Source: Bacillota bacterium
GTDB taxonomy: Bacteria; Bacillota; Clostridia; Peptostreptococcales; Anaerovoracaceae
Reading direction: 5' to 3'
Length of the DNA stretch: 5,444 nt
Assembly: GCA_016302925.1 (NCBI GenBank)
Contig: JAEDMR010000134.1
Span: forward strand, 1-5,444
The position numbers were made by a program, and so were the translations under genes. Position 1 is the first letter of the stretch. Each line of letters opens with the position of its first letter. This document shows, piece by piece, positions 1-5,444 of the stretch. Under the pieces are notes generated by a model. It was given only the letters and a program-made list of their open reading frames with translations. It was not told the DNA's origin and searched no databases.

Positions 1-1
1 A

Positions 2-454
2 TACGGTGCTTCTGCCATCATTGGCGTAGTTCATGATGTACTTATGGTCATTTCCTTCTATGCAATCTTCGGATATACGGTAAACAATCCGTTTATCGCA
101 GCGATTCTGACCTTGGTAGGATATTCTATCAATGATACCATCGTAATCTTTGACAGAATCAGAGAAAACAAGACCATGTTCCCGAAAGACGGCAGCGAAG
201 CGAATATTGACAAGAGCCTGAACCAGACTCTCAACAGGACCATTATGACATCTCTGACGACCCTGATCGTAATGATTCCGCTGTGCATTATGGTATCTGC
301 TACGATTCGTGAATTCATCATCCCGCTGATGGTTGGTGTAATCGTAGGATGTATGTCTTCCATCTTCATCTGCAGCCCGATTTACTACGATCTGTGCAAA
401 GGTTCTGAGGAATCCAAGTATGTGAAGAGCACGAAGGCAAAGAAAAAGAAATAA
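2..454 (+). CDS. secF: Protein translocase subunit SecF, C-terminal part (5' end outside window)
   Basis: This is the membrane partner of SecD, which uses the proton gradient to help pull proteins across the membrane after SecYEG/SecA export. The reading frame is open from base 2, so the gene begins upstream. About 150 residues are visible. The signature GYSINDTIVIFDRIREN (bases 119-169) is diagnostic of SecF. A preceding helix carries His-Asp (bases 32-37). In E. coli SecF, the Asp of the matching HDV motif and an Arg of DRIREN are the residues implicated in proton movement, and both are kept here. Four hydrophobic stretches can be seen, consistent with TM3-TM6 of the six-helix SecF domain. 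The protein ends in a lysine-rich cytoplasmic tail (KAKKKK). Whether this is a separate SecF or the end of a fused SecDF cannot be told from this window. It ends 57 bases before rsh, and the two need not share a transcript. Confidence 0.93.
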   Translation, partial: YGASAIIGVVHDVLMVISFYAIFGYTVNNPFIAAILTLVGYSINDTIVIFDRIRENKTMFPKDGSEANIDKSLNQTLNRTIMTSLTTLIVMIPLCIMVSATIREFIIPLMVGVIVGCMSSIFICSPIYYDLCKGSEESKYVKSTKAKKKK

Positions 455-497
455 GAAACTGATCTTTTTTTCAAACAAACGAAACTACTACATCAAT

Positions 498-502
498 AGG
501 AG
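498..502 (+). promoter_or_regulatory. Ribosome binding site of rsh
   Basis: AGGAG lies 9 bases before the ATG at 512. It supports that ATG as the true start, and the protein it gives aligns with the usual RelA/Rsh N-terminus ahead of the HD domain. Confidence 0.7.
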
Positions 503-511
503 TAAAGCTGC

Positions 512-2728
512 ATGTTGACAAAAGCCGAATTTCTTGAAGAATTACAGAAATACAATTCGAATTACGACACCGAACTGATTGGAAAGGCCTTTGATAAGGC
601 CGAATCCCTGCATAACGGCCAGCTGAGAAAAAGCGGAGAACCGTATTTTGTTCATCCAATTAATGTAGCACTGATTCTGGCCCAGCTGGGTATGGATGAA
701 GAGACCATCGTCGGTGGGCTTTTGCATGATGTAGTAGAGGATACAGAATATACCAGAGAAGAGCTGGTGGATGATTTCAGCGAGGAAATCGCGCTGCTGG
801 TCGACGGTGTTACCAAACTGGGATCCATTAAATTTGAGTCAAAAGAAGAGCTGCAGGCGGAAAACTTTCGCAAGATGTTTCTGGCCATGTCGAAAGACAT
901 ACGTGTTCTGATTATCAAGCTTGCTGACCGCCTGCACAACATGCGGACCATGCAGTACATGTCACCGGCCAAACAGGTGGAAAAATCCAAGGAAACCCTT
1001 GAGATTTACGCACCGCTGGCCAGTCGTCTTGGTATTTCCACGGTAAAGTTTGAGATGGAAGACCTTGCACTGCAGTATCTCCATCCGGAAGAATTTAAAG
1101 ATCTGAAAGAAAAAGTGGAGAACCGGAAAATTCAGCGCTCAGAAACCATCAATATGGTAATCGAGGAGCTGAAGGAAGTTCTGGACGACATGAAGCTGAA
1201 ATATGAGATCTATGGACGAGCAAAGCATTATTACAGTATCTACAGAAAGATGAAGTACCAGAAAAAGCAGATTGATGAAATCTTCGACCTGATTGCGGTA
1301 CGCGTCATTGTGGAAAATGTGAGAGACTGCTATGCCGTACTGGGTCTGGTTCATACCATGTGGAAACCGATCCCCGGACGGTTCAAGGACTATATTGCCA
1401 TGCCGAAACCGAACATGTATCAGTCGCTGCACACGACGGTAATCGGAGAGCATGGTGAAATCTTTGAAATTCAGATTCGAACCTATGAGATGCATGAAGT
1501 TGCAGAATATGGTATCGCAGCCCACTGGAAGTATAAAGAGGGTAAGGCCAACACCGAAAATTCTTCTGACGACCTGAAGCTGGCATGGCTGCGGCAGTCA
1601 CTGGAATGGCAGAAAGATCTGAAGGATCCGAAGGAATTTCTGGAGACCATGAAAATGGACCTGTTTGCAACACAAGTTTTCGTCTTCACTCCGAAAGGAG
1701 ATGTCATCGAACTTCCGGCAGGCTCCACGCCGCTTGATTTTGCCTTCAAAATCCACTCAGCCATCGGCTGTAAGTGTGTAGGCGCCCGGGTCAATGGCAA
1801 GATGGTTACCATCGATTATACGCTGCAGAATGGCGATATCGTAGAAATCGTTACCTCGGCCAATTCCAGCGGACCAAGCGTAGACTGGCTGAAAATTGCC
1901 AAATCTTCCAATGCACGAAATAAGATAAGAAACTGGCTGAAACGAGAGAATAAGTCGGACACAGTAGATAAAGGAAAGGATATGCTGGATAAATATATCC
2001 GAAAAAAAGGATTCGATCCGCAGCTCTGTGCCAAAGCAAGCTATATTAACAAGGCCATGAAGGCCATGAACTTTGCCAGCAATGAGGAAGGGTTCGTCCA
2101 GCTTTCCAACGGTGGAACCCTTATGAGTAAATTCTGCAATCTGCTGTTCAGCTATTATAATGAGGATAACAAGCAGGCTGAAGTGAAATCCAATGAGGAA
2201 GTCATGGAAGACATCAAATCTGCCGAAGCCCGGAAACAGCGTCAGCAGAAACAGCTGGGAAAAAAAGACAATGACACGCCGGGTATCATTGTCAAAGGCG
2301 CCGATAATCTGATGATTCGTGTGGCCAGATGCTGCAATCCGGTGCCGGGAGATGAGATTGTAGGGTTTATCACAAAGGGAAGAGGAATTTCCGTTCACAG
2401 AAAGGACTGTTCCAATGTGGTTTCCCTGCCGCCGGAGGAAAAGCAGAGATTTATTGAAGTGGAATGGGAAGACCTGAAAATAGGGAAATCCTATAATGCA
2501 GATATCTGTTTGCTGACATATGACAGGAAGGGGATACTCTCTGACATTTCAAAAACCTGTGAGGATATGGATATTCATCTTTCAGGTGTAAACGCAAAAA
2601 GCGGAAAAGACGGAACGGTAAATATGACCATTACACTGTCCATTTCCAGTACGCAGGAAATGCAGAAGGTACTTCGCAGTCTGCGGCTGATTGATGGTGT
2701 AATTCAGGTATATCGTGCCAAGTCCTGA
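512..2728 (+). CDS. relA: Bifunctional (p)ppGpp synthetase/hydrolase (RelA/SpoT homologue, long Rsh)
   Basis: This cytosolic, ribosome-associated enzyme makes (p)ppGpp from ATP and GDP/GTP when uncharged tRNA accumulates and hydrolyses it otherwise. It is the master switch of the stringent response. At 738 residues it has normal length for a long Rsh. Domains in order: HD hydrolase (~45-150) with H48, H72-D73, E76-D77 and D139 intact, followed by LHNMRT; synthetase (~235-345) with D259, RFKDYIA (290-296), Y303 and E319 of EIQIRT; TGS (~387-448), starting at VFVFTPKGD; a helical linker (~455-560); a charged Lys/Gln-rich stretch (~570-586); a conserved-cysteine domain with C607-C608, H629 and C633; and a C-terminal ACT domain (~663-736). 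The RFKD (RxKD) form of the synthetase loop and the complete HD residues are those of bifunctional Rsh enzymes rather than synthetase-only RelA of proteobacteria (ExDD). The symbol follows Firmicute usage; rel or rsh would serve equally. Confidence 0.97.
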   Translation: MLTKAEFLEELQKYNSNYDTELIGKAFDKAESLHNGQLRKSGEPYFVHPINVALILAQLGMDEETIVGGLLHDVVEDTEYTREELVDDFSEEIALLVDGVTKLGSIKFESKEELQAENFRKMFLAMSKDIRVLIIKLADRLHNMRTMQYMSPAKQVEKSKETLEIYAPLASRLGISTVKFEMEDLALQYLHPEEFKDLKEKVENRKIQRSETINMVIEELKEVLDDMKLKYEIYGRAKHYYSIYRKMKYQKKQIDEIFDLIAVRVIVENVRDCYAVLGLVHTMWKPIPGRFKDYIAMPKPNMYQSLHTTVIGEHGEIFEIQIRTYEMHEVAEYGIAAHWKYKEGKANTENSSDDLKLAWLRQSLEWQKDLKDPKEFLETMKMDLFATQVFVFTPKGDVIELPAGSTPLDFAFKIHSAIGCKCVGARVNGKMVTIDYTLQNGDIVEIVTSANSSGPSVDWLKIAKSSNARNKIRNWLKRENKSDTVDKGKDMLDKYIRKKGFDPQLCAKASYINKAMKAMNFASNEEGFVQLSNGGTLMSKFCNLLFSYYNEDNKQAEVKSNEEVMEDIKSAEARKQRQQKQLGKKDNDTPGIIVKGADNLMIRVARCCNPVPGDEIVGFITKGRGISVHRKDCSNVVSLPPEEKQRFIEVEWEDLKIGKSYNADICLLTYDRKGILSDISKTCEDMDIHLSGVNAKSGKDGTVNMTITLSISSTQEMQKVLRSLRLIDGVIQVYRAKS

Positions 2729-2766
2729 GGAAACTATAATCAAAACAAAGAGAAAAGAATAAGGAT

Positions 2767-3216
2767 ATGAGAGCAGTTGTACAGAGAGTGACAGAAGGTG
2801 ATGTCACAGTGGAAGAACAGATCACCGGTTCCATTGGATGCGGGTATGTGGTTCTTCTGGGAGTTGAGGATACAGACACCGAGAAGGATGCGGAATATCT
2901 GGCGGATAAGATTGTCGGACTCCGGATCTTCGAGGATGAAGATGAAAAAATGAACCTCTCTCTAAAGGATGTGGGCGGTCAGATGCTGGTGATTTCTCAG
3001 TTCACCCTTCTGGCAGATGCCAGAAAGGGAAGACGCCCTAATTTCGTAAAAGCTGCCAGACCGGAACAGGCGAAGCGGCTGTACGATCATTTCGTAAAAA
3101 AAGTGAAGGAGCAGGATATCTATGTGGGAGAAGGAATCTTCCAGACGCATATGCTGGTTCGAATCCATAATGACGGACCGGTGACCATCCTGCTTGACAG
3201 CAATAAATTGTTTTAA
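2767..3216 (+). CDS. dtd: D-aminoacyl-tRNA deacylase
   Basis: This cytosolic homodimeric proofreading enzyme hydrolyses D-aminoacyl-tRNA (and, in the family, glycyl-tRNA(Ala)), recycling tRNA and keeping D-amino acids out of translation. Its 149 residues match the normal family length of about 145-150. The N-terminus MRAVVQRVTEGDVTV is typical. The active-site motif SQFTL is at 77-81, and the NDGPVT motif is at 135-140, with the Gly-Pro pair (137-138) that gives the family its chirality filter. The stretch before NDGPVT reads GIFQTHM instead of the commoner FGAxM or FxADM, a tolerated-looking variation. The ribosome site is poor: a purine-rich run (2749-2765) contains AAGG only 2 bases before the ATG. 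The start is still sound, because the family N-terminus begins exactly there. The gene lies 38 bases after rsh and 11 bases before the MBL-fold gene. The rsh-dtd pairing is also found in Bacillus. Confidence 0.95.
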   Translation: MRAVVQRVTEGDVTVEEQITGSIGCGYVVLLGVEDTDTEKDAEYLADKIVGLRIFEDEDEKMNLSLKDVGGQMLVISQFTLLADARKGRRPNFVKAARPEQAKRLYDHFVKKVKEQDIYVGEGIFQTHMLVRIHNDGPVTILLDSNKLF

Positions 3217-3220
3217 GGAG
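3215..3220 (+). promoter_or_regulatory. Ribosome binding site of the MBL-fold gene, overlapping the dtd stop codon
   Basis: AAGGAG shares its two leading A bases with the TAA stop of dtd and sits 7 bases before the ATG at 3228. Ribosomes ending dtd would cover this site, so the two genes are probably translated in a linked fashion. Confidence 0.7.
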
Positions 3221-3227
3221 AAATACC

Positions 3228-3857
3228 ATGAAAATCAGCAGATATTTAACCGGACCGATTCAGGTGAACACCTACGTGGCATACGATGAAGAAACGAAGG
3301 CAGGTTTCATGGTGGATCCGGGTGGCTATGTTTCTGCCATTACGGACCAGATAAAGAAAGACGGCATCAATCTGCAATATATTATCCTGACACACGGCCA
3401 TGGGGATCATATCGGCGGTGTGGAGGGATATCGGCGGGATTTCCCCGCTGTAAAGGTGGTCGCACACCGGGATGAGCGGGAACTTCTCATGGATGGAAAT
3501 CTGAACGGCTCTGCCGAAATGTTCGGAAGACCTGTTGCGGTGGATGCGGATTTATGGGTTGGAAACCGGGAAAGCCTGCGTGTGGGTAATATCAATATGA
3601 CTTTTTTCCATACACCGGGACATACGAAAGGCGGCATGTGCATTTATATTCCCGGAACGCCAGGATACTGTTTCAGCGGTGATACGATTTTCCGCTATTC
3701 CATCGGCCGAACCGATTTCTACGGCGGTGATTTCCGTATCTTAATCAATTCGATTAAAGATGTAGTTTTTCAATTGCCGGATGACACGGTTCTTCTGCCG
3801 GGACATATGGACGCATCCACTGTAGGAGATGAGAAGAGAGGAAATCCATTTGTTTAA
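3228..3857 (+). CDS. Metallo-beta-lactamase-fold hydrolase (glyoxalase II-like, YcbL/YqgX type)
   Basis: This is a 209-residue, probably cytosolic, dinuclear metal hydrolase with no signal peptide. Metal ligands visible in order are THGHGDH at 55-61 (H56, H58, D60, H61), H132 in TPGHTKGG, D152 in FSGDTIF and H193 in LPGH, so the full glyoxalase II-type set is present. The segment IGRTDFYGGD (159-168) and the ending EKRGNPFV are typical of the small single-domain YcbL/YqgX-like proteins, which lack the glutathione-binding helical domain of classical GloB. Known members hydrolyse thioesters such as S-lactoylglutathione in vitro, but the substrate in organisms without glutathione is not settled. 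The usual PGHGPxT after the last ligand reads PGHMDAST here. The gene lies in a dtd-MBL-hemZ-hisS order, but this context does not reveal its substrate. Its last codons overlap the start of hemZ. Confidence 0.9.
   Translation: MKISRYLTGPIQVNTYVAYDEETKAGFMVDPGGYVSAITDQIKKDGINLQYIILTHGHGDHIGGVEGYRRDFPAVKVVAHRDERELLMDGNLNGSAEMFGRPVAVDADLWVGNRESLRVGNINMTFFHTPGHTKGGMCIYIPGTPGYCFSGDTIFRYSIGRTDFYGGDFRILINSIKDVVFQLPDDTVLLPGHMDASTVGDEKRGNPFV
3837..3842 (+). promoter_or_regulatory. Ribosome binding site that decides the hemZ start
   Basis: AGAGGA, within the purine run 3831-3844, lies 7 bases before TTG 3850, a good distance. The alternative ATG at 3829 has AGGAG (3824-3828) directly abutting it with no spacer, which is not a workable arrangement. 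This favours TTG 3850 as the initiation codon. The site lies inside the 3' end of the MBL-fold gene. Confidence 0.5.
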
Positions 3858-5253
3858 AATCCTGCTGAAACAGATTGAAAAAAAATATGATTATGTGGAA
3901 TTGATCAAGGTATTTCTTACGCCGGACCAGTTTGCGGCTTATACAGATTCAGATTTTGAATCAGAAGGAAACGTATCGGATGCAGCCTCAGATTCGTGGA
4001 TTACTATCAATGAAAGCGGATCAAAAGACCGGAATGAAATCAAAAGAGAACTCTTCCACCAGCTTTCGAAGCTGACCGGGCAGAATCCGCCATGGGGGAT
4101 TCTAACTGGTGTCAGGCCGGTGAAACTGACCGGTGAACTGTACCAGAAACTTGGCAGCAGGGAAAAGGTAAGCCAATGCCTGAAGAACGAGTACCTGGTC
4201 TCTGATGAGAAGATAAAGCTTCTCCTGGAAACCTGGGAATATCAGCAGCAGGTACTGGGACCGCCCCCGGATGCAGGGGTGGGGCTGTACATCGGGATTC
4301 CATTCTGTCCAACAAGGTGTCTTTATTGTTCTTTTCCGTCCAACCAGAAAGGCCCGGAAGAGATTGCAAAGTATCTGGATGCGTTGTTTACCGAAATCCG
4401 TTACTGTGGACGGAGAATGCGTGAGACCGGACTCTGGCCGGAATCCGTATATATCGGAGGCGGTACGCCGACAACACTGTCGGCGAATCAGCTGGACAGA
4501 CTGCTGACGGAAGTGGAAGCCAATATAGATTTATCCCGAACGAAGGAATTTACTGTGGAGGCAGGAAGACCCGATACCATTACGGAAGAAAAGCTCAGGG
4601 TTCTGAAAGAGCATCGAATCGCACGAATCAGTATCAATCCGCAGTCCATGAAAAAACATACACTGGAACTGATTGGACGTTCCCATGACCCGGAAGACAT
4701 TTGGGAGGCATTTCACAAGGCCGCCGGCACAGGAATTTCTATGATTAATGCGGATGTGATTGCAGGATTGCCTGAGGAAACGCCGGAGGATTACGGAGAT
4801 ACACTGGAAACGATAATCGGTCTGGCGCCGGAGAATATCACGGTTCATACCCTTGCCGTGAAACGGGCATCGCGGCTGATCGACCAGGACCCGGAGTATC
4901 ATTACAGACAGGGAATGATTGTCTCTGAAATGCTGGAAAACGGAAGGCGTATGCTGCGGGAAGCAGGGTACCGGCCTTACTACCTGTACCGGCAGAAACA
5001 TATGGCCGGATCATTTGAAAATGTGGGATATTGCAAGGGTGACACCCCGTGCATTTATAATATCAGAATCATGGAGGAACAGCAGACCATCATCGCATTG
5101 GGAGCAGGCGGCATCAGCAAGGTATATTTCCCTGATGAAAACCGCCTGGAACGGATTCCAAACGTGACGAACTATGAAGTTTATATTGACAGAATTACGG
5201 AAATGCTGGAACGAAAAGAAGAAAATCTATTTAAGGAGGTTAAATCATGCTGA
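3850..5253 (+). CDS. hemZ: HemZ, radical SAM protein of the HemN-like family (coproporphyrinogen dehydrogenase, putative)
   Basis: HemZ is a cytosolic radical-SAM enzyme related to oxygen-independent coproporphyrinogen III oxidase. Starting at TTG 3850 gives 467 residues, beginning (M)FKILLKQ, which resembles the usual HemZ N-terminus. ATG 3829 would add seven residues (MRREEIH) and lengthen the overlap with the upstream gene from 8 to 29 bases. Using TTG numbering, the 4Fe-4S cluster motif is C153-x3-C157-x2-C160 (IPFCPTRCLYCSF). Next come the SAM-binding GGGTP (203-207), EAGRPDT (237-243), RISINPQSM (260-267) and DVIAGLPEE (302-310). The HemZ-type block beginning YYLYRQKHMAG (from 377) runs on to ENVGYCK, and ALGAGGISK comes later. 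EAGRPDT and YYLYRQ separate it from HemN and HemW. The N-terminal ~140 residues form the extra domain of HemZ. The true substrate is uncertain: HemZ is common in clostridia that do not make haem by the usual route. The gene is coupled upstream to the MBL-fold gene and downstream to hisS. Confidence 0.92.
   Translation: MFKILLKQIEKKYDYVELIKVFLTPDQFAAYTDSDFESEGNVSDAASDSWITINESGSKDRNEIKRELFHQLSKLTGQNPPWGILTGVRPVKLTGELYQKLGSREKVSQCLKNEYLVSDEKIKLLLETWEYQQQVLGPPPDAGVGLYIGIPFCPTRCLYCSFPSNQKGPEEIAKYLDALFTEIRYCGRRMRETGLWPESVYIGGGTPTTLSANQLDRLLTEVEANIDLSRTKEFTVEAGRPDTITEEKLRVLKEHRIARISINPQSMKKHTLELIGRSHDPEDIWEAFHKAAGTGISMINADVIAGLPEETPEDYGDTLETIIGLAPENITVHTLAVKRASRLIDQDPEYHYRQGMIVSEMLENGRRMLREAGYRPYYLYRQKHMAGSFENVGYCKGDTPCIYNIRIMEEQQTIIALGAGGISKVYFPDENRLERIPNVTNYEVYIDRITEMLERKEENLFKEVKSC
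5233..5240 (+). promoter_or_regulatory. Strong ribosome binding site of hisS, inside hemZ
   Basis: AAGGAGGT is a near-perfect complement of the 16S rRNA 3' end and lies 6 bases before ATG 5247. It fixes the hisS start and is the best ribosome site in the window. It is read through by ribosomes translating the last codons of hemZ. Confidence 0.85.
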
Positions 5254-5444
5254 CAAATGCACCAAAAGGAACGAAAGACATCTTACCGGATCAGGTTCAC
5301 AAATGGCACTATGTGGAAGGACAGTTCAGAGACATCTGCAGAAGATATGGCTTTCATGAAGTGAGAACGCCGGTATTTGAACATACAGAGCTGTTTACGA
5401 GGGGAATCGGTGATACGACGGACGTAGTACAGAAGGAAATGTAT
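5247..5444 (+). CDS. hisS: Histidyl-tRNA synthetase, N-terminal part (3' end outside window)
   Basis: This class II aminoacyl-tRNA synthetase charges tRNA(His) with histidine using ATP; it acts as a cytosolic homodimer. Only the first 66 residues are in the window and the frame is open at its edge. The opening MLTNAPKGTKDILP carries the PKGTxDxLP motif of HisRS. Class II motif 1 is visible around residues 36-46 (FHEVRTPVFEH), followed by ELFTRGIGDTTDVVQKEMY, which matches the region leading to the catalytic core. A perfect Shine-Dalgarno supports the start. The ATG lies 7 bases inside hemZ (stop at 5251-5253), so translation is likely coupled. The HisZ paralogue of histidine biosynthesis is an alternative in principle, but the PKGTKD opening and DTTDVVQKEMY wording fit true HisRS better. 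Confidence 0.94.
   Translation, partial: MLTNAPKGTKDILPDQVHKWHYVEGQFRDICRRYGFHEVRTPVFEHTELFTRGIGDTTDVVQKEMY

Noticed and set aside
441..472. A7-base A/U stem (443-449 with 463-469) and a T7 run just after secF, resembling a terminator.
   Set aside because: The stem is a short A-rich/T-rich match with essentially no G-C pairs, and the T run forms the stem itself instead of following it. It is not a credible intrinsic terminator.
515..546. TTGACA at 515-520, a perfect -35 hexamer.
   Set aside because: It lies inside the rsh coding sequence (codons Leu-Thr) just after the ATG, and no -10-like hexamer sits 16-18 bases downstream. Treated as chance.
2051..2068. Tandem 9-base repeat AAGGCCATG x2.
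   Set aside because: It is in frame and encodes Lys-Ala-Met twice in the helical linker of Rsh. Two copies are too few to suggest a functional repeat or a phase-variable tract.
1757..2398. Long open frame of 213 codons on the minus strand within rsh.
   Set aside because: It is antisense to strongly conserved rsh domains, has no recognisable protein motif, and its composition is that expected of a shadow frame.
4271..4507. Alternative plus-strand open frame of 78 codons inside hemZ.
   Set aside because: It covers the cluster and SAM-binding region of hemZ in another frame and has no family resemblance of its own. It is a shadow.
5174..5359. Plus-strand open frame of 61 codons spanning the hemZ-hisS junction.
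   Set aside because: It is out of frame with both well-supported genes, has no ribosome site of its own, and shows no family features.

Overview
The window is a compact run of co-directional housekeeping genes, all on the + strand: the 3' end of secF (protein export), a full-length bifunctional (p)ppGpp synthetase/hydrolase (rsh/relA), D-aminoacyl-tRNA deacylase (dtd), a metallo-beta-lactamase-fold hydrolase, the radical-SAM protein HemZ, and the 5' end of hisS (histidyl-tRNA synthetase). Gene content, AGGAG-type ribosome sites, moderate base composition and the wording of the proteins (the HemZ and HisRS N-terminus in particular) point to an anaerobic Firmicute of class Clostridia, probably Lachnospiraceae-like. 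This assignment is inferred from remembered family resemblance, not from a search.

Layout: secF (partial, ends 454); a 57-base gap with no clear terminator or promoter; rsh 512-2728; a 38-base A-rich gap containing an isolated TATAAT; dtd 2767-3216; an 11-base gap; the MBL-fold hydrolase 3228-3857; hemZ overlapping it, with a TTG start at 3850 preferred over the upstream ATG at 3829; and hisS starting at 5247, inside the last codons of hemZ, and running off the window at 5444. The spacing from dtd to hisS strongly suggests one transcript with translational coupling at the last two junctions. No stretch longer than 57 bases lacks a gene.

Functionally, three of the genes concern tRNA charging: HisRS charges tRNA, Dtd clears D-amino acids from mischarged tRNA, and Rsh reads uncharged tRNA on the ribosome and sets (p)ppGpp. 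The MBL-fold protein and HemZ are less well understood passengers of this neighbourhood. The order resembles the secDF-recJ-apt-relA-dtd-hisS-aspS region of Bacillus, but recJ and apt are not present between secF and rsh here. I see no mobile element, CRISPR array, RNA gene, toxin-antitoxin or defence module, and no convincing evidence of a previously undescribed system. The points worth a second look are start-codon choice, gene coupling, and the undefined substrates of the MBL-fold protein and HemZ.
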